Shown here piece after piece: positions 9,841 through 16,992 of a stretch of 64,000 nt of DNA. Position 1 is the stretch's first letter. The number at the start of each line of letters is the position of its first letter. The translations under genes and the position numbers were made by a program. The stretch is from Vreelandella boliviensis LC1 (GTDB lineage: Bacteria > Pseudomonadota > Gammaproteobacteria > Pseudomonadales > Halomonadaceae): NCBI RefSeq assembly GCF_000236035.1, contig NZ_JH393258.1, positions 896,830 through 960,829 on the forward strand. Reading direction: 5' to 3'. The notes below the pieces were generated by a model. That model searched no databases. It was not told the origin of the DNA and saw nothing but the letters and a program-made list of their open reading frames with translations.

Positions 9841-10290
9841 TCAGCTTGGAAGCAGTAGCAGTGTCATCGGGTACGGCAGCATCTGCGAGAAAAAGAGCGC
9901 GACACTCAGTCCAAAAGCGACGCTATAGCCACCTACCAACCACCAATTTCGCTCACCCTTAAGGATCAAGAAAAGCGCCAGAAACACGACAGTGGCAATA
10001 TCAAAGCCCAAGGTTTCAAGTGACAGTACATAGGCGGCGAAGAGACCCACAACAGGTAATGTTTTATGCAGAGGTTCTTCTTCAGAAGAGCGAAACAGCG
10101 AGCCATGTTTAATACGCAGGAACAATTCAAGTGCGATAATTGCTAACACGATAATGGCAAGTGGCAGTATAAGCAGCAGATTCTGTGGTGTGGCCGATAC
10201 ACGAATGGCGTCTAATAAATACCATAGCGTAAAGCCAGCCAGACCCGTGAGAACGATAAAGTCCCCATAGTCACGTTTACATTCAGACAT
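9841..10290 (-). CDS. tctB: Tripartite tricarboxylate transporter TctB, small membrane subunit
   Basis: Small four-TM subunit of the TTT transporter, 149 residues. Hydrophobic segments fall at about 13-30, 38-54, 78-100 and 120-147, and the C-terminal half has the GFDIATVVFLALFLILKGERNW pattern typical of the TctB family. It sits between tctC (114-bp gap) and tctA (9-bp gap) on the minus strand. Confidence 0.87.
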   Translation of the reverse strand: MSECKRDYGDFIVLTGLAGFTLWYLLDAIRVSATPQNLLLILPLAIIVLAIIALELFLRIKHGSLFRSSEEEPLHKTLPVVGLFAAYVLSLETLGFDIATVVFLALFLILKGERNWWLVGGYSVAFGLSVALFFSQMLPYPMTLLLLPS

Positions 10291-10404
10291 AGTAAAACCC
10301 CATGCTGGCCCCTCATTAATGTGAAGGGCCAGCTATCATGGAAGGATTAGCTCGGAAAAAACCAGTTCTGAAAAAGCCTGGTCATAAAAAACTGGTCGTA
10401 ATAA

Positions 10405-11418
10405 TTAGTTAAGCAGGTGTGCGTACTTTTCAAATACTTGATAGTTTTCGCGCATCAGCTCGTTGGAGCGCTCTGGGCCTACCCAAACGCCGCCCATTTC
10501 GTTGCGCTCAAGCTGTTCTTGAACATCTTTACGGGCAAGCGCGCTTTGAATAGCAGAGGAGAGTTTCTCAAAACGCTCAGGATGCTGGCGCTCCATTTCA
10601 CTGGTCACTGCAAATCCGCGCATTGAGCCCTGAAGAATGGGTACCTCAAGATTCATCGGCGCCAGCGCTTCATTGATCGGGAGCGCATCCCACTGTTCGA
10701 TGCGCTCATCACTGACGATCGCCAACGGGGTTAGAAACTCACGGATTCCCTCACTGCCCTGGGCACTGATAGAGACGAAATCCACCTGTCCACCCGCCAC
10801 AGCTGAACGGGCTTCGCCACCGCTGTTATAGGTCACCAAGTTGAGGTTATCCTGGGGGATGCCTGCCTCATCAAGTAACAAACGCACCATTAAGTGGCCA
10901 GCAGAGCCTTGAACCACCGCCCCGCGCACTTGACCACTCTCTTCGCGAATCGCTTCGAGAAGGCTTGGCAGATCTTCATAACCGCTGTCTTTATTTGCAG
11001 CAATGAGATCCAAATCAAACCATTGGAAGTTGATATAAGAAAAGTCATCAACACTAAACGCTGCATCCCCAGTAAGAATCGAGTTGGTTAAATAAGGAGC
11101 AAACGTCGAGGCATAGACGGTATAGCCATCATCAGGCATGTTAAGAACGTAATTAGAGGCAACCTGAGTGCCCGCACCAGGACGATTCGTCACTTGTATC
11201 GGTACACCTACCTCTTCTGAAAGAGGCCCTGACATCATACGGGCCATACGATCCGCGCTTCCGCCAGTGCCAAAACCGACCACCACATTAAGCGGGCGAG
11301 TGGGAAAGTCTTCAGCTGCAGCAGGAAGCGCCATTGATAGAGAAGCAATGGCGGCCGTTGCTCCTACCAATATGGATTTGATATTAAACGATAAAGAAGC
11401 ACTGGAAGTGTTAAGCAT
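10405..11418 (-). CDS. tctC: Tripartite tricarboxylate transporter TctC, periplasmic substrate-binding protein
   Basis: Periplasmic binding protein of the Bug/TctC family, 337 residues. A long signal peptide ends near ALPAAAEDFPTRPL, and family features such as FPTRPLNVVVGFGTGGSADRMAR and VTNRPGAGTQVASNYV follow. First gene of the tctCBA operon. The 114-bp spacer to tctB includes the tandem-like stretch AAACCAGTTC...AAAACTGGTC, which may partly uncouple expression. A GAGAG element precedes the ATG. Confidence 0.92.
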   Translation of the reverse strand: MLNTSSASLSFNIKSILVGATAAIASLSMALPAAAEDFPTRPLNVVVGFGTGGSADRMARMMSGPLSEEVGVPIQVTNRPGAGTQVASNYVLNMPDDGYTVYASTFAPYLTNSILTGDAAFSVDDFSYINFQWFDLDLIAANKDSGYEDLPSLLEAIREESGQVRGAVVQGSAGHLMVRLLLDEAGIPQDNLNLVTYNSGGEARSAVAGGQVDFVSISAQGSEGIREFLTPLAIVSDERIEQWDALPINEALAPMNLEVPILQGSMRGFAVTSEMERQHPERFEKLSSAIQSALARKDVQEQLERNEMGGVWVGPERSNELMRENYQVFEKYAHLLN

Positions 11419-11455
11419 AGCGAGGCTCTCTTTTTATAAGTTTGTTGGGTTTTTG

Positions 11456-11476
11456 ACACAGGGCCTTACCCTGTGT
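11456..11476 (-). other. Hairpin in the tctC leader
   Basis: ACACAGGG (11456-11463) and CCCTGTGT (11469-11476) form a perfect 8-bp stem with a 5-nt loop, about 40 nt upstream of the tctC start on the minus strand. It has no clear T-run in the minus direction. It could be a leader structure or an operator for the TctD-like regulator. Nothing else is recognised in 11419-11555. Confidence 0.4.
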
Positions 11477-11539
11477 GCTTACGACGCTACCCCACGAAAC
11501 TGTCACCAACCTTGCATAGAACAAGAACGCAACTAAAGT

Positions 11540-11555
11540 CTAATCCTTGCTTAAC
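11540..11555 (-). other. Possible displaced 3' end of the esterase gene
   Basis: Read on the minus strand from the leftmost 38-bp repeat into this segment, the esterase frame would continue QVLSKD and stop at TAG (complement of 11540-11542). This fits the idea that these bases were once the natural end of the esterase gene at 13056-14006 before the duplicated cassette separated them. A stop a few codons on would also be common by chance. Confidence 0.35.
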
Positions 11556-11660
11556 ACCTGCCGATTAAGAAACGCGATGCCCGCATCAATGGCCATGCAG
11601 TAAAAACGACAATCACACCTTCGATGATATCAGGCTACCTAGATGTTGCTTAGCAAAAGC

Positions 11661-11687
11661 TAAAGTATTGTATCAAACTGTCGATAA
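11661..11687 (+). promoter_or_regulatory. Sigma-28 (FliA)-type promoter, copy 1
   Basis: TAAA (11661-11664), a 15-bp spacer, and GTCGATAA (11680-11687) match the FliA consensus TAAA-N15-GCCGATAA with one mismatch. It is correctly oriented about 97 bp upstream of the gene at 11785. It predicts expression with late flagellar and chemotaxis genes. Confidence 0.7.
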
Positions 11688-11784
11688 CACTATTAGCCTG
11701 CTTAAAACCTGTCTATCTAAGCCAGCCTGCGCAGTCGCTGTTGCGCCTGCTTAAAATAGCCTTTAACACTATCGAGAGATTGCC

Positions 11785-12285
11785 ATGACCATCTCTTTAT
11801 CTACCGGAAGTGTCTCTTTAGACGCATACCCTTTACGTAGTGAACCGTCAAATGTCGAGAAGGTAACGACAACACCGGCCGCGTCTAACACTGCCCCAAA
11901 GGATGCCGATACCAGCATTCATTTGGATCTGTCACCCCTAGCCAGAGGCATCGCCTCTGCCTCAGAAAAGGCTGGCAGTACCCAGGAAGCGAAGAACGCC
12001 AAAATTGATGAAAGTGATTTTCCAATGGAAATTAAGGAGCTACTAAAGCGAATTGTTGAATACAGAGAAAAATTAAAAGAGAAACAGCAGGAACTGGAAG
12101 ATGTTATGCGCGACCAGTCCCTAAACGATGAACAACGCCAAGCAAAACTCGACGCTCTGCAACAAGAAATCAGTAGCCTTAATAGCTCGCTTCAAGAGGC
12201 CATGGGCCAACTAAACAAACTTGTCGCTCAGATGGATCTTGATGATGGTGCTGTTATCGAAATGATGTCGTTGGCCATGTCTTGA
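11785..12285 (+). CDS. Hypothetical coiled-coil protein, duplicated gene copy 1
   Basis: I do not recognise a named family. The 166-residue protein has no signal peptide or TM segment. Residues 1-50 are Ser/Thr-rich and probably disordered, with a short motif LDLSPLARGIA at about 48-58 that recalls the N-terminal LS.xA patterns of small flagellar regulators. Residues about 80-150 are strongly charged and heptad-like (EIKELLKRIVEYREKLKEKQ onward), predicting a long coiled coil. The ATG follows GAGAGATTGCC. The sigma-28-type promoter suggests a motility or chemotaxis-associated role; this is inference only. The protein is identical to that at 12540. Confidence 0.8.
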   Translation: MTISLSTGSVSLDAYPLRSEPSNVEKVTTTPAASNTAPKDADTSIHLDLSPLARGIASASEKAGSTQEAKNAKIDESDFPMEIKELLKRIVEYREKLKEKQQELEDVMRDQSLNDEQRQAKLDALQQEISSLNSSLQEAMGQLNKLVAQMDLDDGAVIEMMSLAMS

Positions 12286-12415
12286 TGAAGTTAGGGGACA
12301 TTAAGGATTGACCTGCCGATTAAGAAACGCGATGCCCGCATCAATGGCCATGCAGTAAAAACGACAATCACACCTTCGATGATATCAGGCTACCTAGATG
12401 TTGCTTAGCAAAAGC

Positions 12416-12442
12416 TAAAGTATTGTATCAAACTGTCGATAA
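12416..12442 (+). promoter_or_regulatory. Sigma-28 (FliA)-type promoter, copy 2
   Basis: Identical to the element at 11661 because it lies in the second 755-bp unit; it would drive the gene at 12540. Confidence 0.7.
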
Positions 12443-12539
12443 CACTATTAGCCTGCTTAAAACCTGTCTATCTAAGCCAGCCTGCGCAGTCGCTGTTGCG
12501 CCTGCTTAAAATAGCCTTTAACACTATCGAGAGATTGCC

Positions 12540-13040
12540 ATGACCATCTCTTTATCTACCGGAAGTGTCTCTTTAGACGCATACCCTTTACGTAGTGAAC
12601 CGTCAAATGTCGAGAAGGTAACGACAACACCGGCCGCGTCTAACACTGCCCCAAAGGATGCCGATACCAGCATTCATTTGGATCTGTCACCCCTAGCCAG
12701 AGGCATCGCCTCTGCCTCAGAAAAGGCTGGCAGTACCCAGGAAGCGAAGAACGCCAAAATTGATGAAAGTGATTTTCCAATGGAAATTAAGGAGCTACTA
12801 AAGCGAATTGTTGAATACAGAGAAAAATTAAAAGAGAAACAGCAGGAACTGGAAGATGTTATGCGCGACCAGTCCCTAAACGATGAACAACGCCAAGCAA
12901 AACTCGACGCTCTGCAACAAGAAATCAGTAGCCTTAATAGCTCGCTTCAAGAGGCCATGGGCCAACTAAACAAACTTGTCGCTCAGATGGATCTTGATGA
13001 TGGTGCTGTTATCGAAATGATGTCGTTGGCCATGTCTTGA
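12540..13040 (+). CDS. Hypothetical coiled-coil protein, duplicated gene copy 2
   Basis: Exact copy of the gene at 11785, with its own identical leader and sigma-28-type promoter, so a functional second dose is expected rather than a silent remnant. It is convergent with the esterase gene, whose stop at 13056 lies 15 bp beyond this gene's stop, in DNA contributed by the cassette tail. Confidence 0.8.
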   Translation: MTISLSTGSVSLDAYPLRSEPSNVEKVTTTPAASNTAPKDADTSIHLDLSPLARGIASASEKAGSTQEAKNAKIDESDFPMEIKELLKRIVEYREKLKEKQQELEDVMRDQSLNDEQRQAKLDALQQEISSLNSSLQEAMGQLNKLVAQMDLDDGAVIEMMSLAMS

Positions 13041-13055
13041 TGAAGTTAGGGGACA

Positions 13056-14006
13056 TTAAGGATTGACCTGCCGATTAAGAAACGCGATGCCCGCATCAAT
13101 GGCGCCACCGCGCAGCAAAAAGCTTGTAATGTGACCACGCCAGCGCTGCAGATACAGCTCGCTTTGAATGTTATTGTCCTGCAGCGCTTGGTAGAGGTCT
13201 GTGGCATGATCCACTGGCACCAGTTGATCCCACTTGCCGTGGAACAGAAAAAACGGTGGCGCCTGCGGGGTAATTTGCCGTGCAGGTGAAGCTAGCCGAT
13301 ATGCTTCATTTTCTTCAGCGCGAGTACCGCCGATAAAGTCGACGACCAAGCGCCCATCATCAAATTTGAGCAAATCACTGGGCAGCCCTCCAGCCAATAC
13401 CGCGGCTAAACGGCTTTGCTCGCCACCGTAAGGTTCGGACAGCGGCCCTTCTGCTCCTGCCACCGCCAGTAAACTTACTAAATGCGCGCCAGAGGAAAAC
13501 CCCACCCCAACAATGCGGCTTGTATCTACTTGCCACTCGTCGGCATGGGCGTGAATCCAGGTCATCGCCTGCTGCAAATCATGCAGTTGGCTGGGGAAGC
13601 GATATTGAGGCGCAAAGCGGTACTCAATATTCACCGCTACATAGCCCTGGCCCGCTAACTGTTCAGCGATGCCCTGCATATCTTCCGGCGTGCGATTGCG
13701 CCAGCCGCCGCCATGCACCACCAAGGCAGCGGGTCGCAACGCACCGCTGGGCTCGTCGGGTAGATAAACGTCAGCCGTTAACGACTGGGGCCACTCTTCA
13801 GGCGTATAGACGCTTGGTGCCAAGCGAGTAAAGGGCAGGGGTTCACTTAGCGCACTGTTTTCAATGGCCGGTGCACCTTCGCTAACGTGTTGAGAAGCGC
13901 TACAGCCACTCAGCATTAAGGCAATTGCCCCCAGGCCAGTAGCGCGGCAAAGGGTGGTAAACGCGCGACGCTGTTGGCACACGGGAGTTTGCTCGGTTCG
14001 CGACAT
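13056..14006 (-). CDS. Lipoprotein alpha/beta-hydrolase (esterase, BD-FAE/HSL-like)
   Basis: Predicted cell-envelope esterase of 316 residues. A lipobox LSGC places the lipidated Cys at residue 35. The oxyanion-hole motif HGGGW is at 98-102, and the nucleophile elbow GFSSG at 169-173 gives Ser171. The acid and base are probably in GKWDQLVPVDHA and RGHITSF near the C-terminus. Substrate is unknown. The final codons after FLNRQV (encoding NP and the stop) come from the tail of the adjacent 755-bp cassette rather than from a conserved 3' end. The lipid-type signal is preceded by a longer than usual n-region, so a start at a downstream codon is possible. Confidence 0.85.
   Translation of the reverse strand: MSRTEQTPVCQQRRAFTTLCRATGLGAIALMLSGCSASQHVSEGAPAIENSALSEPLPFTRLAPSVYTPEEWPQSLTADVYLPDEPSGALRPAALVVHGGGWRNRTPEDMQGIAEQLAGQGYVAVNIEYRFAPQYRFPSQLHDLQQAMTWIHAHADEWQVDTSRIVGVGFSSGAHLVSLLAVAGAEGPLSEPYGGEQSRLAAVLAGGLPSDLLKFDDGRLVVDFIGGTRAEENEAYRLASPARQITPQAPPFFLFHGKWDQLVPVDHATDLYQALQDNNIQSELYLQRWRGHITSFLLRGGAIDAGIAFLNRQVNP
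13066..13103 (+). repeat. Third copy of the 38-bp direct repeat, inside the esterase 3' end
   Basis: The first 38 bp of the 755-bp unit occur a third time here, after which the sequence diverges (CAATGGCC in the unit against CAATGGCG here). This copy encodes the last residues of the esterase (AIDAGIAFLNRQ on the minus strand). The result is a repeat-gene-repeat-gene-repeat array with the repeat derived from coding DNA. Confidence 0.93.
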
Positions 14007-14155
14007 TTTGCTTCTCCTTGATGATTAGGTGACCCCTCACCTACCGACTACGACCTGCAACAAGCCAATATGATCATGATTGTTGCACACTATCTGCAAA
14101 CGGTTTGCACACCACCTAGAGATACTGTCATCGTCAACTCACCAGGAGAGAACTT

Positions 14156-14587
14156 ATGAAAATTTCAAGTGCTAAGAAACTGTCGATTCGCCAACTGTTT
14201 GCTCCTGCCCTGCTGGCTATCGCCATTATGCCATTAGCGTTTGCCGCACAGGCGCATAGCCACGGCGATCGTGAAGGCCAAGGCCCTGATCATGAACGTA
14301 TGGAAGAACGTATGGAAGAGCGCATGGAGGAGCGTCGCCAAGAGGTGTACGAGCGCGCCGATATCTCAGCAGAGAAACAGGCCGAGCTTAACCAAGCACA
14401 CACCGAACATCGCGAGGCCATGAACGCCCTACGTGAAGACCACCGCGGGCGAGTAGCTGAGATTCTCACAGAAGAAGAGCAGGAAGCGCTGCGCAGCGCC
14501 ATGCAAGAAGCCCATGAAGAGTATCGTGGTAAGCACGGCAAACGCGGCTACCTCAATAATAGCGACGAGAATGCCGATAGCGAATAA
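14156..14587 (+). CDS. Spy/CpxP-like periplasmic protein
   Basis: Small secreted protein of 143 residues with a signal peptide ending near PLAFAAQAHS. The mature part is highly charged and helical, with a (ME)ERMEERMEER repeat at about 47-60 followed by an LTxxQ-family pattern (ADISAEKQAELNQAHTEHRE, then ILTEEEQEALRSAM). Spy/CpxP proteins are periplasmic chaperones or adaptors of envelope-stress signalling. The ATG follows AGGAGAGAACTT. It is a single-gene unit closed by the terminator at 14618. Confidence 0.75.
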   Translation: MKISSAKKLSIRQLFAPALLAIAIMPLAFAAQAHSHGDREGQGPDHERMEERMEERMEERRQEVYERADISAEKQAELNQAHTEHREAMNALREDHRGRVAEILTEEEQEALRSAMQEAHEEYRGKHGKRGYLNNSDENADSE

Positions 14588-14617
14588 ACGCAGGCAAAAC
14601 GTCAAACCTAGATCCAA

Positions 14618-14641
14618 CGCCCGGTTTTTCCGGGCGTTTTT
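14618..14641 (+). terminator. Rho-independent terminator after the Spy-like gene
   Basis: CGCCCGG (14618-14624), T5 loop, CCGGGCG (14630-14636), then T5. Confidence 0.9.
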
Positions 14642-14732
14642 GCGTCTGCACGTTCGTCAGCGCATTGCTAACTTCACGCTAATTCAACTCAAATAGGGGA
14701 GGTTAACTTGAAGGGGGACGCTTAATCGCGTA

Positions 14733-14761
14733 TTTTATTTGAACGTTCATTCAAAATAAAA
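14733..14761 (+). promoter_or_regulatory. BetI-like palindromic operator upstream of betT
   Basis: A perfect TGAACGTTCA palindrome (14740-14749) lies inside a longer imperfect inverted repeat, TTTTATTTGAA (14733-14743) against TTCAAAATAAAA (14750-14761), ending 30 bp before the betT start. TetR-family BetI operators of choline genes contain a TTGAACGTTCAA-like core (established family knowledge, from memory). No betI is in the window. Confidence 0.6.
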
Positions 14762-14790
14762 TCATCTTTCAACAACAGGAGTCCGCCTGC

Positions 14791-16839
14791 ATGGCGAAAG
14801 ACAACCCCATCCTCCCCTCCCGAGACCGCCTCAATCCCGTGGTTTTCCACGGCAGCGTGGCCGGTATTGTCGTTTTTCTTGTGCTCACGATGCTGTTTAC
14901 CGAGCAAGCCGGTGCCTTTTTTGATGCTGGCCTAGCTTGGGTAAGCAAAACCTTTGGCTGGTACTACATGCTCGCCATTGTGGCGTATCTGGTCTTCGTC
15001 ATTGCGATTGGTATGTCCCGCTTTGGCAGTATCCGCCTGGGGCCAGATCACTCACGACCCGAGTTTTCGCTGCTCTCCTGGTCGGCCATGCTGTTCGCCG
15101 CAGGTATCGGTATCGACCTACTGTTCTTCAGCGTTGCCGAACCGGTTGCCCACTATTTGGCACCACCGGATTTAACCCCGGAAAGCCAGGCAGCGATGCG
15201 CAACGCCGTCGTTCAAACCTATCTGCACTGGGGGCTCTCCGGTTGGGGGCTGTACGTGCTGATGGGTATGGCGCTGGCTTACTTTAGCTACCGTCACCGC
15301 TTGCCGCTGGCGATTCGTAGCGCGCTCTACCCGATTCTGGGTAAGCGTATTCATGGCCCTATTGGCAACGCTGTCGACATTACTGCGGTGATCTCCACCG
15401 TGTTCGGCATTGCTACCAGCCTGGGTATTGGGGTGATGCAGCTCAATTACGGCCTCACCTATATGTTCGGCGTGCCGGAAACGCTTACCGTACAAGTGAT
15501 TTTGATTGTCTTGGTGGTCGTATTGGCGACAATTTCCGTGGTGACCGGTGTTGAGAAGGGTATTCGCCGCCTTTCAGAGTTCAACATGCTGTTGGCATTG
15601 GCACTGTTGCTGTTTGTACTCTTCTCCGGCGACACCCTGGTACTGCTGGATAAAGTGGTCAATAACGCCGGTGATTATCTATCTGGGTTTGTCGGTGCCA
15701 GCTTCGACACCTACGCCTTTGCCGATGAAGGCGCCCAAGAGTGGAAAATGTGGTGGACGATTTTCTTCTGGGGCTGGTGGATTGCCTGGACACCGTTCGT
15801 CGGTCTGTTCCTGGCGCGTATTTCCCGTGGCCGTACCATTCGTGAATTTGTCGCAGGCGCCTTGTTTATTCCGCTGGCCTTTATGATGGTGTGGATGTCG
15901 GTATTCGGTAACACTGGTATCGAGCTGGTGGCCAATCAAGGCGCTGTTGAACTAGGCCAACAAGCGCTCAACACCCCGCAAACTACCCTCTACACCTTGC
16001 TAGAGTACTTCCCTTATGCTGGCCTAACCGCCGCTGTTGTCACGGTCCTTGGCATTGTGTTCTTTATTACCTCAGCAGACTCTGGTGCGCTGGTACTGGC
16101 CAACTTCACCTCTATTTTGAGCGACGTAAACCACGATGCCCCGGTAAAACTGCGTATTTTCTGGTCGGCCGTCATAGGTTTGATCACCATTGCCCTACTC
16201 ATGGCCGGTGGCTTGAACGCGCTACAGAGTGCCGTCGTTATCACCGCGCTGCCCTTCTCATTAGTCATTTTCGCGGTGATGGTGGGTATGTATAAGGCGC
16301 TGAAAATGGAAGGTAGCAAAGCCGATGCCCGCCGCATGATTGCCGGTGGCGCGCCAGGCGGTGACTGGAAAGAGCGCTTGGATCGCGCTCTGGATACCTC
16401 CACGCGAGCGGGTGCGGCGGCAACCCTTGAACACTCTATTCGCCCGGCCATGACTCAGTTTGCCCAGGAGCTTGAGAGCCGTGGCCAAACAGCCAATGTC
16501 ACCGAAGAGCACCTTGAAGGCGAATCGCTACCTAACCTAATGCTCCAGGTCGACTTCGGCGAAGCGACCAGCTTTGTCTACCAGGTCTGCCCGCACCGCA
16601 TGCGCACGCCTAGCTTTATCCCGGCGGATGATGACTTCTATGTGCGTCTCGACGTCTACCTGGCGGAAGGCGGTCAGGATAAAGACCTTAACGGCTATAC
16701 CCGTGGTCAGGTAATTGGTGATTTGGTGGCCGAGTATGAGCGCCATCTACACTTCCTCACTCTGGCCGGTGAGCAGATGGGTCATGTGCAGGCAATGCCC
16801 GGCACCATCGGCGAACCGCCTGAAGATTCCCAAATGTAG
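14791..16839 (+). CDS. betT: BCCT-family choline/betaine transporter, BetT-like
   Basis: High-affinity choline uptake protein of the BCCT family, 682 residues, the length of BetT (about 680) rather than shorter betaine carriers. Twelve TM segments span about residues 15-500. The BCCT signature tryptophan box is visible (EWKMWWTIFFWGWWIAWTPFVG). A long hydrophilic C-terminal domain (about 510-682, DFGEATSFVYQVCPHRMRTP) matches the osmosensory tail of BetT. Choline is converted to glycine betaine for osmoprotection. The ATG follows CAGGAG. The palindrome 30 bp upstream suggests BetI-type control. Confidence 0.92.
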   Translation: MAKDNPILPSRDRLNPVVFHGSVAGIVVFLVLTMLFTEQAGAFFDAGLAWVSKTFGWYYMLAIVAYLVFVIAIGMSRFGSIRLGPDHSRPEFSLLSWSAMLFAAGIGIDLLFFSVAEPVAHYLAPPDLTPESQAAMRNAVVQTYLHWGLSGWGLYVLMGMALAYFSYRHRLPLAIRSALYPILGKRIHGPIGNAVDITAVISTVFGIATSLGIGVMQLNYGLTYMFGVPETLTVQVILIVLVVVLATISVVTGVEKGIRRLSEFNMLLALALLLFVLFSGDTLVLLDKVVNNAGDYLSGFVGASFDTYAFADEGAQEWKMWWTIFFWGWWIAWTPFVGLFLARISRGRTIREFVAGALFIPLAFMMVWMSVFGNTGIELVANQGAVELGQQALNTPQTTLYTLLEYFPYAGLTAAVVTVLGIVFFITSADSGALVLANFTSILSDVNHDAPVKLRIFWSAVIGLITIALLMAGGLNALQSAVVITALPFSLVIFAVMVGMYKALKMEGSKADARRMIAGGAPGGDWKERLDRALDTSTRAGAAATLEHSIRPAMTQFAQELESRGQTANVTEEHLEGESLPNLMLQVDFGEATSFVYQVCPHRMRTPSFIPADDDFYVRLDVYLAEGGQDKDLNGYTRGQVIGDLVAEYERHLHFLTLAGEQMGHVQAMPGTIGEPPEDSQM

Positions 16840-16867
16840 CGGCGTTAGCATTTGAGACAAAAGATCA

Positions 16868-16895
16868 ATCCCGGCCTGAGTGCCGGGATTTTTTG
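16868..16895 (+). terminator. Rho-independent terminator after betT
   Basis: ATCCCGGC (16868-16875), loop CTGAGT, GCCGGGAT (16882-16889), then T-run. Confidence 0.9.
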
Positions 16896-16992
16896 TGCGC
16901 AAACGACTCCGCGACTAACGCCTTGTTGTGCAAATTTCACCGCAGGCGTAGCGTAATAGCTTGTTTTCCCTATCACTTAGGAGGCTCGCCCC

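Larger units (their letters stand above)
11556..12310 (+). repeat. 755-bp tandem duplication, copy 1
   Basis: Copy 1 of a 755-bp unit that I find identical in promoter, leader, gene and tail to copy 2 (constant offset of 755). Unit layout: a 38-bp repeat (11556-11593) matching the 3' end of the esterase gene, about 190 bp of regulatory DNA, a 166-codon gene, and a 25-bp tail ending GGGGACATTAAGGATTG. Confidence 0.95.
12311..13065 (+). repeat. 755-bp tandem duplication, copy 2
   Basis: Direct, abutting repeat of 11556-12310. The 38-bp element begins again at 12311, the sigma-28-like promoter at 12416 and the gene at 12540. No base difference was seen on reading, which implies a very recent duplication, active homogenisation, or an assembly artefact. 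Confidence 0.95.

Noticed and set aside
11556..13103. Duplication as an insertion sequence
   Set aside because: No transposase, no inverted terminal repeats; the only gene is the coiled-coil protein.
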